Part shown: piece after piece, positions 17,739-26,374 of the stretch | How the letters are laid out: every line of letters starts with the position of its first letter | How positions within the stretch are numbered: the first letter of the stretch is position 1 | Notes under the pieces: generated by a model | What the model was told of the DNA's origin: nothing | The model's input: only the letters and a program-made list of their open reading frames with translations | Databases searched by the model: none | Made by a program: the position numbers and the translations under genes | DNA from: Microbacteriaceae bacterium | GTDB taxonomy: Bacteria; Actinomycetota; Actinomycetes; Actinomycetales; Microbacteriaceae | Length of the DNA stretch: 64,000 bases | NCBI GenBank assembly: GCA_947373155.1 | Contig: CANBWO010000001.1 | Location: 1 to 64,000 of the forward strand | Reading direction: 5' to 3'

Positions 17739-18443
17739 TTAGGCGGTGACCAGGGTGCCGATCTTGGCTCCCTTTATGGCCTCGGTAATGTTGTTACCTT
17801 CCATGCCAAAGACGCGCATCGGCATCTTGTTATCCATGCAAAGACTGAATGCGGTGGCATCTACTACCTTGAGTCCGTTCACCAGGGCGTCCTGGTAGGT
17901 GATGGTGTCGAGTTTGACAGCGTTGGCATCCTTCTTTGGATCCGCGGTGTAAACCCCATCTACGCCATTTTTGGCAACCAAAACCTCATCGGCGTGGATT
18001 TCTAGCGCACGCTGGGCAGCCACAGTGTCGGTTGAGAAATAAGGCAAACCTGCACCCGCACCAAAGACCACAACTCGGCCCTTTTCCATGTGACGGATGG
18101 CACGCAGCGGAAGGTATGGCTCGGCAACCTGGCTCATGCTGATTGCTGACTGCACGCGAACATCCACCCCTGCCTGCTCTAGAAAGTCCTGAAGCGCCAG
18201 GGCGTTCATGACGGTGCCCAACATGCCCATGTAGTCGGCTCGGCTTCGCTCCATGCCACGCTGGCTGAGTTCCGCACCTCTAAAGAAGTTACCTCCACCA
18301 ACCACAATCGACACCTCGGCGTATTTGGTGCCCTCGGCGATGGCAGCTGCCACCTGTGCAACGATGTCCGGGTTGACCCCGAGGGTTCCGCCGCCGAATG
18401 CCTCACCCGAAAGCTTTAGCAATACTCTGCGCTTTTCACCCAT
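17739..18443 (-). CDS. pyrH: UMP kinase PyrH
   Basis: Phosphorylates UMP to UDP with ATP, in pyrimidine nucleotide synthesis. At 234 residues it is a complete amino-acid-kinase-fold protein with [11 protein letters not shown] at the N-terminus, [10 protein letters not shown], and the [10 protein letters not shown] and [12 protein letters not shown] nucleotide-binding segments. It is the first gene after the tsf terminator region, so the pyrH-frr-cdsA unit probably has its own promoter in the ~110 bp upstream, although I could not identify one confidently. Confidence 0.97.
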   Translation of the reverse strand: MGEKRRVLLKLSGEAFGGGTLGVNPDIVAQVAAAIAEGTKYAEVSIVVGGGNFFRGAELSQRGMERSRADYMGMLGTVMNALALQDFLEQAGVDVRVQSAISMSQVAEPYLPLRAIRHMEKGRVVVFGAGAGLPYFSTDTVAAQRALEIHADEVLVAKNGVDGVYTADPKKDANAVKLDTITYQDALVNGLKVVDATAFSLCMDNKMPMRVFGMEGNNITEAIKGAKIGTLVTA

Positions 18444-18498
18444 GCGTTGACTCCTTTAGTGCGGCGATTTCCCAAGAACTATCCTAGGCGTGCAAGCA

Positions 18499-18530
18499 GA
18501 AAGCCCCGGCCCAAACGGGCCGGGGCTTTC
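18499..18530 (-). terminator. Strong hairpin terminator after rpsB-tsf
   Basis: A perfect 14-bp stem (18499-18512 with 18517-18530, core AAGCCCCGGCCC) closes a 4-nt loop AAAC. It lies 26 bp past the tsf stop and upstream of pyrH. T-rich sequence follows on both strands, but the minus-strand reading ends the rpsB-tsf transcript and is the relevant one. Confidence 0.9.
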
Positions 18531-18556
18531 TAGGTTTTTAGGCCTTTAGCTTAGAA

Positions 18557-19384
18557 CTAGGCTCCAACACGGAAACGGACGAATGCCGAAACGGTTAGGC
18601 CAGCGTTGTCTAGAACCTTCTTAACAGAAAGCTTGTTGTCCTTTGCGAAGTCCTGCTCTAGTAGAACGTTCTCCTTGAAGAATCCGTTTACACGGCCTTC
18701 AACGATCTTCTCTAGGGCTGCTTCTGGCTTGCCTTCGTTGCGAGCGGTTTCTGCAACGATGCGACGCTCAGTCTCAACGGTCTCGGCTGGAACGTCTTCG
18801 CGCTTTAGAACCGAAGGGCTGAAAGCTGCGATGTGAACTGCAACATCGTGAGCGGTCTCTGCGTCTGCACCCGAGTAAGCAACAAGAACGCCCACCTGAG
18901 GAGGTAGGTCCTTGCTGGTGCGGTGTAGGTAAGCGTCAACTGCTGCATCCTTGACAACTGCAACACGGCGAAGTTCAACCTTCTCGCCAATGATGGCTGC
19001 CTCATCGTTGATAACTGCACCTACGGTCGAACCGTTTAGGGCAGCTGCAAGAGCGGCCTCAAGGGTCTCTGCGCCTGCTGCAACGATTGCGTCTGCGATG
19101 CTGTCTGCTAGAGCAACAAACTTGTCTGCCTTGGCAACAAAGTCGGTCTCGCAAGCAAGCTCAACTAGGTAGCCGGTGCCACCCTGAACGCGAGCAACTA
19201 CTAGACCATTGCTGGTCGAGCGGCCTTCACGCTTGGTAACGCCCTTTAGGCCCTTTAGGCGAAGAACTTCGATCGCCTTTTCAACGTTGCCATCGGCCTC
19301 GTCAAGTGCGTTCTTGCAGTCCATCATGCCTGCGCCCGACTTGTCGCGGAGCGCCTTTACATCTGCGGCGGTGTAGTTTGCCAT
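18557..19384 (-). CDS. tsf: Elongation factor Ts
   Basis: Nucleotide exchange factor for EF-Tu. The 275-residue protein begins with a UBA-like domain containing [13 protein letters not shown] and has the EF-Tu-contact motif CETDFVAK. The length matches actinobacterial EF-Ts. It starts 2 bp after the rpsB stop codon, the conserved rpsB-tsf operon, and is followed by a perfect hairpin terminator. Confidence 0.98.
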   Translation of the reverse strand: MANYTAADVKALRDKSGAGMMDCKNALDEADGNVEKAIEVLRLKGLKGVTKREGRSTSNGLVVARVQGGTGYLVELACETDFVAKADKFVALADSIADAIVAAGAETLEAALAAALNGSTVGAVINDEAAIIGEKVELRRVAVVKDAAVDAYLHRTSKDLPPQVGVLVAYSGADAETAHDVAVHIAAFSPSVLKREDVPAETVETERRIVAETARNEGKPEAALEKIVEGRVNGFFKENVLLEQDFAKDNKLSVKKVLDNAGLTVSAFVRFRVGA

Positions 19385-19386
19385 TC

Positions 19387-20271
19387 TTACTTAGCTTCCT
19401 TCTCTGCAACTACCTCGGCAACTGCTTCTGCAGCTGGGGCAGCGGCTTCTTCTGCTGCTGGGGTCTCTGCAACTGCCTCGGCTACTGGAGCCTCAACTGC
19501 TGCTGGGGTTGCTGCCTGCGACTGCTCAAGAAGCTCGCGCTCCCACTCAGCTAGTGGCTCAGCTGCTGCTTCTGGCTTTGCGTGACGAGCGATTAGGCCC
19601 TCTGCAACTGCATCAGCGATAACGCGGGTTAGAAGACCGACCGAGCGGATTGCGTCGTCGTTTCCTGGGATACCAATGGTGACCTCATCTGGGTCACAGT
19701 TGGTGTCTAGGATTCCGATAACTGGAATGCCCAGCTTCTTGGCCTCAGTGATTGCTAGGTGCTCCTTGTTGGTGTCAACTACCCAGATGACCGAAGGGGT
19801 CTTCGAGATGTTGCGGATACCGCCAAGGGTCTTTTCTAGCTTGTCCTTCTCGCGGCGAAGAATAAGTAGTTCCTTCTTGGTAAGGCCCGACTTGCTGGCG
19901 TCAGCAAAGTCCATGACCTCAAGTTCCTTCAGACGTGCAAGACGCTTCTGAACGGTGTTGAAGTTAGTTAGAAGTCCACCCAACCAGCGCTGGTTGATGT
20001 ATGGCTGGCCTACGCGAAGTGCCTGCTCGGCGATTGCCTCTTGAGCCTGCTTCTTGGTGCCAACGAAAAGTACGCTTCCGCCCTGTGCAACGGTGTCCTT
20101 GACGAACTCGTATGCCTGGTCGATGTAGGTCAGCGACTTCTGTAGGTCGATGATGTAGATGCCCGAACGGTCGGTCAGAATGAAACGACGCATCTTTGGG
20201 TTCCAACGACGGGTCTGGTGACCAAAGTGAACGCCACTGTCTAGCAGCTGGCGGATAGTTACGACTGCCAT
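19387..20271 (-). CDS. rpsB: 30S ribosomal protein S2 with Ala/Glu-rich tail
   Basis: Small-subunit protein S2, needed for S1 binding and late 30S assembly. A longer reading frame starts at 20370, but the conserved N-terminus [19 protein letters not shown] begins at ATG 20271 behind an AAGGAG site, so that start is used (294 residues). The S2 fold ends near residue 235. The last ~55 residues are a low-complexity Ala/Glu/Val/Pro tail, seen in many actinobacterial S2 proteins. Upstream, two hairpins lie in the leader. tsf follows after 2 bp. Confidence 0.97.
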   Translation of the reverse strand: MAVVTIRQLLDSGVHFGHQTRRWNPKMRRFILTDRSGIYIIDLQKSLTYIDQAYEFVKDTVAQGGSVLFVGTKKQAQEAIAEQALRVGQPYINQRWLGGLLTNFNTVQKRLARLKELEVMDFADASKSGLTKKELLILRREKDKLEKTLGGIRNISKTPSVIWVVDTNKEHLAITEAKKLGIPVIGILDTNCDPDEVTIGIPGNDDAIRSVGLLTRVIADAVAEGLIARHAKPEAAAEPLAEWERELLEQSQAATPAAVEAPVAEAVAETPAAEEAAAPAAEAVAEVVAEKEAK

Positions 20272-20287
20272 GAGCCGAACTCCTTCT

Positions 20288-20336
20288 TGGCGCAAACGTG
20301 CGCCACTCAGTTGACTGTAACGGGCGGAATTGCCCG
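20288..20336 (-). promoter_or_regulatory. Hairpins in the rpsB 5' leader
   Basis: Two inverted repeats lie just upstream of the rpsB ribosome site: a perfect 7-bp stem TGGCGCA/TGCGCCA with a 4-nt loop (20288-20305) and a 5-bp CGGGC/GCCCG stem (20321-20336). The first ends 2-3 nt before the AAGGAG run. The S2 leader is autoregulatory in some other bacteria; a similar role here is inference only. Confidence 0.4.
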
Positions 20337-20522
20337 GTACACCTGGCGTTGCGGGGGTTTTACCAAACATTCATTTGGACTGAGCAAACCCACGTGATTC
20401 AACGCGCGAAGTCGGCATGACTTTAGAAGGCCGTTTTTAAGGGGTTTTCTGCGGTCATACCGCTGTTGAAAGCCTACCAGTTTTCCACCATTTTGGTTAG
20501 TGCTTGCGGAAAACCCGCATCG

Positions 20523-21056
20523 ATGTCCGACCCTTGCCCTATGACATCAATTCTGAGATCGCCACGCTTTTTACCGTTCCTGGTTCTTGTGTTCTCGATG
20601 GTTTGGATTAGCCAGCACCCGGCCTCCGCGAACGCCAAGACCTCTTGGATCCTGCCGATTCAAGCACCCGCTTTGCTGGTGCGTAACTATCTGGCTCCCA
20701 ACTCTGATTACTCCTCGGGTCATCGCGGAGTCGACTACTCGGTGACTTCGGGGCAGCAACTGGTAGCGCCCAGCGATGGCGTAATAGCTTTCAAGGGTTC
20801 GGTGGCGCAAAAGCCCGTGCTCGCGGTTCAGCACAATGGAGGCTACAAGACGGCTTTCGAGCCGGCTTGTTCACTACTGCCGGTGGGTTCCAAGGTTGTA
20901 GTTGGCCAACCAATCGGCTGGGTTTGTCCCGCTCTAACTTACAAATCGCACTGCAGTCCCTGGCTCTGCCTGCACTTTTCGCTGCGCCACAACGGACCTT
21001 ACCTTTCACCACTCGCCATGATTGGAGGTTTAGCTCCCAGCGTGGTGTCAAAGTGA
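20523..21056 (+). CDS. Secreted M23 peptidase-like protein with divergent zinc motif
   Basis: A 177-residue exported protein: hydrophobic signal segment near 16-36 ending ASANA, then an M23/LytM-type domain. The HRGVD motif (His67, Asp71) is intact. The classical HxH is CLHF (Cys149, His151), so the usual first histidine is replaced by cysteine, and three further cysteines (116, 135, 144) could form disulfides. Such divergent forms occur in Actinobacteria and may bind or remodel peptidoglycan rather than act as standard endopeptidases. The start is uncertain: 20523, 20541 or an earlier TTG at 20466; none has a clear ribosome site. It is divergent from rpsB and convergent with xerC. Confidence 0.75.
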   Translation: MSDPCPMTSILRSPRFLPFLVLVFSMVWISQHPASANAKTSWILPIQAPALLVRNYLAPNSDYSSGHRGVDYSVTSGQQLVAPSDGVIAFKGSVAQKPVLAVQHNGGYKTAFEPACSLLPVGSKVVVGQPIGWVCPALTYKSHCSPWLCLHFSLRHNGPYLSPLAMIGGLAPSVVSK

Positions 21057-21083
21057 TTTGCAGCTAACAGTCTCGAGGTTTGA

Positions 21084-21114
21084 GCGTCTCGGCGTTTCGG
21101 CGTTTCGGCGTTTC
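21084..21114. repeat. Short tandem repeat, unit GCGTTTCG x3.9
   Basis: The 8-bp unit GCGTTTCG occurs in nearly four consecutive copies, the first with one substitution (GCGTCTCG). It fills the 62-bp space between the convergent M23-like gene and xerC. The size suggests a slippage-prone spacer; no function is apparent. Confidence 0.85.
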
Positions 21115-21118
21115 AACC

Positions 21119-22027
21119 CTAGGCCCTGGGGTGCGCTCCCTGGTAGCCCTGTTTCAGTCGCTCCACGCTCACATGCGTGTAAATCTGAGTGGTTCCCAGG
21201 CTGGCATGGCCCAGCAGTTCTTGCACCGCACGCAAATCGGCCCCGCCATCTAACAGGTGAGTTGCGGCCGTGTGGCGCAGTGAGTGTGGACCCGCGGAGC
21301 CCATCGGGGTGTTTGCCAGCAGGTTGGCCACTACAGAGTAGATAACCCGAACGTTTACTGGCTTTCCTTTGGAAGAGAGCAACAGCGAGTCATCACTTTG
21401 GTCGGTTTGAAACTTGGGGCGCCCGTATTTGATCCAAGCTTCGATGGCCGCGGCTGCCGGCTGACCATATGGCACCATGCGCTGCTTATTGCCCTTACCA
21501 GTGACCCGGAGTAGCTTCCTAGCAAAGTCGATATCGGCAAGGCCTAGGCTAGCCAGTTCACTCACTCGCATTCCGGTGGCGTACAGCAACTCAACTATTA
21601 CTTGGTCTTGGATCTTGGTTGGCTCTAATGTTTTCGCACCGGTTGCCAGGGTTTCGAATACTTCGGCGAGCGCCTCCCTGCTGATCACCTTGGGAAGTGT
21701 TCTGGAGGACTTGGGCGTGCGCAATCTGAGACCGAGGTCGGTTTCGTGAAGCCCTTGCCGTTCTAGCCAACTGGTGAACGAGCGCACCGATGCCGATTTG
21801 CGCGCGACGGTTGATTTGGCGGCCCCAGCTTCGGCTACCGAGTAGAGCCAATCTCGGATGTCGTCTAAGGTCAGTTCCGCAGAGTCTTTATTGGCTTTAG
21901 CGGTTGCGGATTGCATGAAATCGATTAGGTCGGATCTATAGGCTCGCTGAGTTTGAGCGGAATAGCCTTTGGCGCCAGTCAGATACGCGATGAATCTGTC
22001 AATCAGATGCGCATCTAGGTTGGCCAT
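21119..22027 (-). CDS. xerC: Tyrosine recombinase XerC
   Basis: Chromosome dimer resolution at dif together with XerD. The 302-residue protein has an N-terminal core-binding SAM-like domain (about 1-95) and a catalytic domain with the complete set Arg154 (TGMRVSEL), Lys178 (TGKGNKQR), His248-x-x-Arg251 (HSLRHTAA), His274 (LGHASL) and nucleophile Tyr283. The context next to dprA is the common actinobacterial location of xerC and argues against a mobile-element integrase. It starts 9 bp after the dprA stop codon. Confidence 0.95.
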   Translation of the reverse strand: MANLDAHLIDRFIAYLTGAKGYSAQTQRAYRSDLIDFMQSATAKANKDSAELTLDDIRDWLYSVAEAGAAKSTVARKSASVRSFTSWLERQGLHETDLGLRLRTPKSSRTLPKVISREALAEVFETLATGAKTLEPTKIQDQVIVELLYATGMRVSELASLGLADIDFARKLLRVTGKGNKQRMVPYGQPAAAAIEAWIKYGRPKFQTDQSDDSLLLSSKGKPVNVRVIYSVVANLLANTPMGSAGPHSLRHTAATHLLDGGADLRAVQELLGHASLGTTQIYTHVSVERLKQGYQGAHPRA

Positions 22028-22036
22028 GTAAAAAGC

Positions 22037-23335
22037 CTAGGTTATGCGCCTGAATGCAGCGCCAACCCGCACGATTCGATCCGAAAGTTCCAGTGAACCC
22101 AAAGCAATCTGTACCTCGCTGTTGGTGAGTCCGGAAAGTCTTTGGATTTCCCATACCTCCAGTGGCTCGTTACCAAAGGTATCCAAGGCCCTGATCTCGA
22201 GAGTTCCCATACCGGCAAGCGTGTGTTCGTCTTGGTTGGTTAGCCCAAGGAAAGCGGGAAGTTCGGTTGGCCTACTCAGCAGGGTTACCAACCCGGGTGA
22301 CTCGTTTAGGAACTGATGGCAACCCACCGAATGTGCGCTATCCCATGGCCCCGGCACTACCGCCACCGGTTTTTCGAGTTCCAGAGCGTACCTGGCGGTA
22401 TTTAGAGAACCGGAGGTTTTGCCAGCCTGCACTACAACCGTTCCGAGCCCCAGGGCTGCTATCAGCCGATTGCGCATGAGGAAGCGCCATTTCGCTGGGG
22501 TGACACCCGGCGGCACTTCCGAAAAAACCAACCCGGTTTGGGCAACTTGCTCTAGCAACACCTCATTGCTTCGGGGATAGAGTCGGTCTACTCCCCCAGC
22601 CATCACAGCGATGGTTTGCCCACCCTGCCGAAGTGTTGCCTGATGGGCGGCGGCATCGATGCCAAAGGCGCCACCAGAGACCACCACCACCTGATTCTCG
22701 ACCGCGCTGGCCACAAGTTGTGCGGTTGCTTCGATTCCATAGTGATTGGTGCTTCTGGAACCCACGATTGACACCGTGCGATAAGAGTTTAGGAGCTCGT
22801 GGTTTCCTCTTAGCCAGAGAGCGTGCGGCGCACCCGCACCCAGTTGCTCGAGCGGGGTTGGATACTGATCTGAACCTCTGGCAACTATTGAACCGTTAAG
22901 CTCCTTGAGGGCTGCTAACCCCTGTAGGACTTTGTTCTGGTTCAGGCGCGGAAGCCACCGTTCGTTGGATTCCCGCCAAAGTTTCTCTAGATCAGATAGA
23001 AAACTGTGTTCAATAGATTGAACCGCATCAGGCCCCAGGATTCCTCGCAAATAGGAGGCATCGGCACGGTCGATCAAAAGCCTGAGCAAGGCCGTGAGCC
23101 CAAGCTGCTCCGCCAGCAACCCACCAAGCCTGTCCCCTGGTTCGCACAAGGTGCTGAAAGTAGCGGCCAAAAAGGTGTTCAACAGGTGCTCGTGAGTATT
23201 TGGGTCAGATTGATCTTCCCGTGGCTCCGAGTTTGCAGAACCCACTTGGGGTTGCGCCAAAACAGGTAAAACGAACTCCAATAACTGTGCTTTCGAGATG
23301 ATCGAATCGATTCTTGTTGACTCCGCGATGTTCAT
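22037..23335 (-). CDS. dprA: DNA processing protein DprA/Smf
   Basis: Binds incoming single-stranded DNA and loads RecA in natural transformation; also widely present in non-competent bacteria. The 432-residue protein has a long N-terminal extension and then the Rossmann-like DprA domain: VGSRSTNHYG, VVSGGAFGIDAAAHQ, AVMAGGVDRLYP, and FLMRNRLIAALG. A winged-helix-like C-terminus follows (LSGLTNSEVQIALGSLEL). The ATG overlaps the comM stop as ATGA (4 bp), indicating coupling with comM, another transformation-linked gene. Confidence 0.95.
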   Translation of the reverse strand: MNIAESTRIDSIISKAQLLEFVLPVLAQPQVGSANSEPREDQSDPNTHEHLLNTFLAATFSTLCEPGDRLGGLLAEQLGLTALLRLLIDRADASYLRGILGPDAVQSIEHSFLSDLEKLWRESNERWLPRLNQNKVLQGLAALKELNGSIVARGSDQYPTPLEQLGAGAPHALWLRGNHELLNSYRTVSIVGSRSTNHYGIEATAQLVASAVENQVVVVSGGAFGIDAAAHQATLRQGGQTIAVMAGGVDRLYPRSNEVLLEQVAQTGLVFSEVPPGVTPAKWRFLMRNRLIAALGLGTVVVQAGKTSGSLNTARYALELEKPVAVVPGPWDSAHSVGCHQFLNESPGLVTLLSRPTELPAFLGLTNQDEHTLAGMGTLEIRALDTFGNEPLEVWEIQRLSGLTNSEVQIALGSLELSDRIVRVGAAFRRIT

Positions 23336-24888
23336 TGCAACGCACCTCTCTCATCGGAGCCTCTCAGCAATAAAGCCTGTGCTATGTGCTCAGCCGAAAG
23401 TGTGGTTGCACCCTCTAGGTCGGCAATTGTCCAAGCCAAGCGCAAACAACGATCAAAACCGCGCATGCTGGTTTTGCCCGAGTGCAAATGCCTATCTAAC
23501 AGCCGCATAGCCTGTTTGCCCGGGCTTAGGCGGCCCCTTAGCAAGGTTCCGGGAACCTGCGCATTCAGCTGGTACGGCAAACCCCTTAGCCGATCTTTTG
23601 CCATTGCTCGTGCTGCCTCGATACGATCCCGAGCCGCATCCGAAGTTGGCGCCTGCCCTGCCATCCCCAGTTTGGCCGAGAGCGAAACGGCAGCGATGTT
23701 TAGACGAATGTCTATTCGGTCGTAAAGCGGACCAGATATCTTGGATTCGTATCGGCGCCTGACAATCACACTGCAACTGCAATCTCGCTTTACCGACCCA
23801 AAGAAACCGCATGGACACGGGTTGCTTGCCAGAACCAGTTGAAAGCGTGCTGGGAACACAGCTGACCCGGCAGATCTGTGAATCACCACTCTGCCCGATT
23901 CCAGAGGTTCCCGAAGTGATTCCAACGCCGATGCCTGAAACTCAAGTGCTTCGTCTAGAAACAACACCCCGCGATGTGCCTGAGATACCGCCCCGGGTCT
24001 GGGGAAACCTTTTCCTCCGCCCACAATCGCTGCCACCGATGAGGTGTGGTGCGGTGCTTGGAATCTGGGGGTTTGATTCAGTTCGGTTACCTGCGACAGT
24101 TGTCCACCCAGACTTTCAATGGCGGCCACCTCTAGCGCCTGCTCCATGGTCAACCTCGGCAAGATGGTGGGCAATCGCTCGGCAAGCATAGTTTTGCCAG
24201 CGCCTGGGCTACCAGACATCGAGATATGGTGACCACCGGCCGCACCCACAACCAAAGCGTTGACAGCTACCGGCTGCCCAACTACCTGCGCTAAATCCAG
24301 ATCATGGCCCAAGTTAGATTCGCCTGCCGAAGAGTCTCTCCGCTCCAGCAACCCGAGTTGATCCGGCCACTGGGCACCTGAACGAAGCACCTGTACTATT
24401 TCTAAAAGCGAGCTAGAACCATAGGTTTCCACCCCTTGCACCAGAGCGGCTTCACCAAGGTTGGCTAAGGGAACCACCACCTTTTGAAATCCGGCATTCT
24501 TGGCAGCGAGGACCATAGGAACCACCCCGCGAATCGGACTCAGTTTGCCGTCTAAACCAAGTTCACCAATGAACAAGACGCCTTGAATCGATTGGTTTGG
24601 CACCACTTCCATCGCTGCCAAAATTGCGATAGCGATAGCCAGATCGAAGCTGGAACCGGACTTGGGTACGGAAGCCGGTGAAAGATTTACGGTGATTTTC
24701 CTTGCTGGAAAAGAAAACCCGCTGTTAGTGCAGGCAGACCTCACTCGAGAGGTTGATTCGGACAAAGATGCGTCTGGAAGACCAACCAAAACAAATGCCG
24801 GCAAGTTGGCACTGATATCGGCTTCCACCTGAACGGGAGTGCCGGATAGTCCTAGGAGGCTAATCGCGTGAGCCTTGGCAAGCGACAT
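23332..24888 (-). CDS. comM: YifB/ComM family Mg-chelatase-like AAA+ ATPase
   Basis: In Vibrio, ComM is a hexameric helicase that promotes branch migration during transformation. This 518-residue protein has the N-terminal ChlI-like domain with VGLPDASLSES, Walker A GSPGAGKT (226-233), Walker B-type LFLDEAL and a C-terminal Mg-chelatase domain. ATG 24888 overlaps the yraN stop as TGATG; a TTG one codon earlier is also possible. It sits between yraN and dprA with overlaps on both sides, a conserved trio whose shared role in DNA uptake or recombination is plausible. Confidence 0.94.
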   Translation of the reverse strand: MSLAKAHAISLLGLSGTPVQVEADISANLPAFVLVGLPDASLSESTSRVRSACTNSGFSFPARKITVNLSPASVPKSGSSFDLAIAIAILAAMEVVPNQSIQGVLFIGELGLDGKLSPIRGVVPMVLAAKNAGFQKVVVPLANLGEAALVQGVETYGSSSLLEIVQVLRSGAQWPDQLGLLERRDSSAGESNLGHDLDLAQVVGQPVAVNALVVGAAGGHHISMSGSPGAGKTMLAERLPTILPRLTMEQALEVAAIESLGGQLSQVTELNQTPRFQAPHHTSSVAAIVGGGKGFPRPGAVSQAHRGVLFLDEALEFQASALESLREPLESGRVVIHRSAGSAVFPARFQLVLASNPCPCGFFGSVKRDCSCSVIVRRRYESKISGPLYDRIDIRLNIAAVSLSAKLGMAGQAPTSDAARDRIEAARAMAKDRLRGLPYQLNAQVPGTLLRGRLSPGKQAMRLLDRHLHSGKTSMRGFDRCLRLAWTIADLEGATTLSAEHIAQALLLRGSDERGALQ

Positions 24889-25244
24889 CAATGCACCTGC
24901 TTGAGGTGTTCAACGCTAACTCTTCCACCGGAAACAAGGACACCGATGGCATCGAATCGCACCTGAGTGTTTGGCACTTTATGTGTGCTGCACCATTCCG
25001 CGGCGACTCGGCGGATTCGAGCCAATTTTCCCGTGGTTATGGCCTGAAAAGGATGCCCAGCGCTGGTGGACGTTCTGGTCTTGACCTCTACGAAAACCAA
25101 AGTGCCCTGGTCTGTGGCGACTATGTCTATTTCGCCCGCTTTGCTTCGAGCATTACGCTGCAAAATCTGGTACCCGAGTCGATTTAGGTATTCGCAGGCC
25201 CGATCTTCGCCGTAGCGTCCAAGCCAAATGTTGTTGTCATTCAC
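24888..25244 (-). CDS. yraN: UPF0102 protein YraN, nuclease-fold
   Basis: A 118-residue member of the YraN family with the PD-(D/E)XK-like core: GRYGEDRACEYL, GEIDIVATDQGTLVFVEVKTR with the Asp and Glu-x-Lys of the fold, and the Arg-rich helix after it. The biochemical role is not established; the constant linkage to comM and dprA suggests DNA processing. The stop overlaps the comM start by one base. Confidence 0.93.
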   Translation of the reverse strand: MNDNNIWLGRYGEDRACEYLNRLGYQILQRNARSKAGEIDIVATDQGTLVFVEVKTRTSTSAGHPFQAITTGKLARIRRVAAEWCSTHKVPNTQVRFDAIGVLVSGGRVSVEHLKQVH

Positions 25245-25330
25245 TCAGCAAGGTTGCGATTAAGCCAGCTGGTTAGGGCTCAAACCGGAGGAACCTGTGC
25301 ACAACTTGGGGCACCTAGTGCTGTTGAGTA

Positions 25331-25654
25331 CTACTCGCCTACCGCAAGATCCTTGGGTAGCTGGAACTGCTGACCCTCTAGCTCCTCGATGTTTACATCC
25401 TTGAAGGTGCGCACTTTGACGGTCTTTATGAAGCGATCCTGTCGGTTGATATCCCAAACCCAGACGTCGCGAAGTTCCAGTTCAAAGTAGAAATCGGTGG
25501 GGGTGTCTGTGCGTTTGAAGTCAACCTCATTCGCCAAATAAAGGCGACGTTCGGTTTCAACCAAAAATTTGAAGGTTCCGACCACATCGCGGAATTCCCG
25601 CAGCAAAGCTACTTCGGCTTGGCGGTCTAGTTCGTCGAATTCGTTCTCGTCCAT
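25331..25654 (-). CDS. DUF2469 protein, actinobacterial
   Basis: A 107-residue acidic protein that starts MDENEFDELDRQAE and continues FRDVVGTFKFLVETERRLYLAN, the typical actinobacterial DUF2469 sequence found between rnhB and yraN. No catalytic motif is evident and the function is unknown. It lies 21 bp downstream of rnhB in the same direction. Confidence 0.92.
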   Translation of the reverse strand: MDENEFDELDRQAEVALLREFRDVVGTFKFLVETERRLYLANEVDFKRTDTPTDFYFELELRDVWVWDINRQDRFIKTVKVRTFKDVNIEELEGQQFQLPKDLAVGE

Positions 25655-25675
25655 CGCTTTAAGTCTATGGCTTGG

Positions 25676-26374
25676 TTAGAAGAGCGAGTCCTCGGCCAAA
25701 ATCTTGGTAAGCCAAGTCTTGCGGTGCTCAGCGGCTGGGCCAATGGTTCGCAACGCCTCAAGGTGGGCCGCTGAGGAATACCCCTTGTTCCCAGCGATTC
25801 CGTAGGCCTCAAGACTGGTATCGGCAGCCACCATTAGTTCCATGTGTCGGTCTCGTGCGACCTTGGCCAACACCGATGCGGCCGCCACGCTCACGCAGTC
25901 GCGGTCGGCTTTGGTTTGAACCATCGATGGCACAACCCCAACTGCCCCACCAAGCCAGTTGTGTGAGCCATCGAGGATTGCCTTGGCGCTTTGCGGCGCA
26001 GCGCCGATTTGAGCACGGAGCTCGGCCGGCAAGTCTCTAACAGCGCGTTCCGCAGCCAAAGCTAGGCAGCGAATGATTCCTAGCGAGTCGATTTCCGCAG
26101 CGCTCGCTGTGCCCACTGCCCATCCGCTCACCCAGTCGGCTACGGGTTGGAAAATACGCTCGCGAGTTTTCTGAGGAATCAGTTTGGAATCACAAAGCTC
26201 TGCCGGCCAATCGGATTTGCCCGCGTGGGTTTGCGATTGGATCACAGCAACACCAACGGCCACGGGGCCAAAAAGAGAACCGCGGCCAACCTCATCGATG
26301 CCGATTACAAACTGAACACCGGAGTCGAACAGCGATTGTTCGAGACTAAGGGTTGGGTACGTTTTTGAAGACAT
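25676..26374 (-). CDS. rnhB: Ribonuclease HII
   Basis: Removes ribonucleotides from RNA:DNA hybrids and genomic DNA. The 232-residue protein has the type 2 RNase H signature GIDEVGRGS (Asp27, Glu28), an internal DSK motif (CDSKLIPQKTR), and the later DCVSVAAASVLAKVARD helix carrying another metal ligand Asp. ATG 26374 lies inside the lepB 3' end, a 29-bp overlap, so it is translated from the same message. Confidence 0.96.
   Translation of the reverse strand: MSSKTYPTLSLEQSLFDSGVQFVIGIDEVGRGSLFGPVAVGVAVIQSQTHAGKSDWPAELCDSKLIPQKTRERIFQPVADWVSGWAVGTASAAEIDSLGIIRCLALAAERAVRDLPAELRAQIGAAPQSAKAILDGSHNWLGGAVGVVPSMVQTKADRDCVSVAAASVLAKVARDRHMELMVAADTSLEAYGIAGNKGYSSAAHLEALRTIGPAAEHRKTWLTKILAEDSLF

Noticed and set aside
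20272-20370. N-terminal extension of S2 to 20370
   Set aside because: The conserved S2 start and AAGGAG ribosome site are at 20271; the extension covers the structured leader.
21084-21114. CRISPR-like repeat
   Set aside because: Eight-base units without spacers; no cas genes.
21119-22027. XerC as an integrase of a mobile element
   Set aside because: It sits in the conserved dprA-xerC-rpsB housekeeping context with no att-like repeats or cargo.
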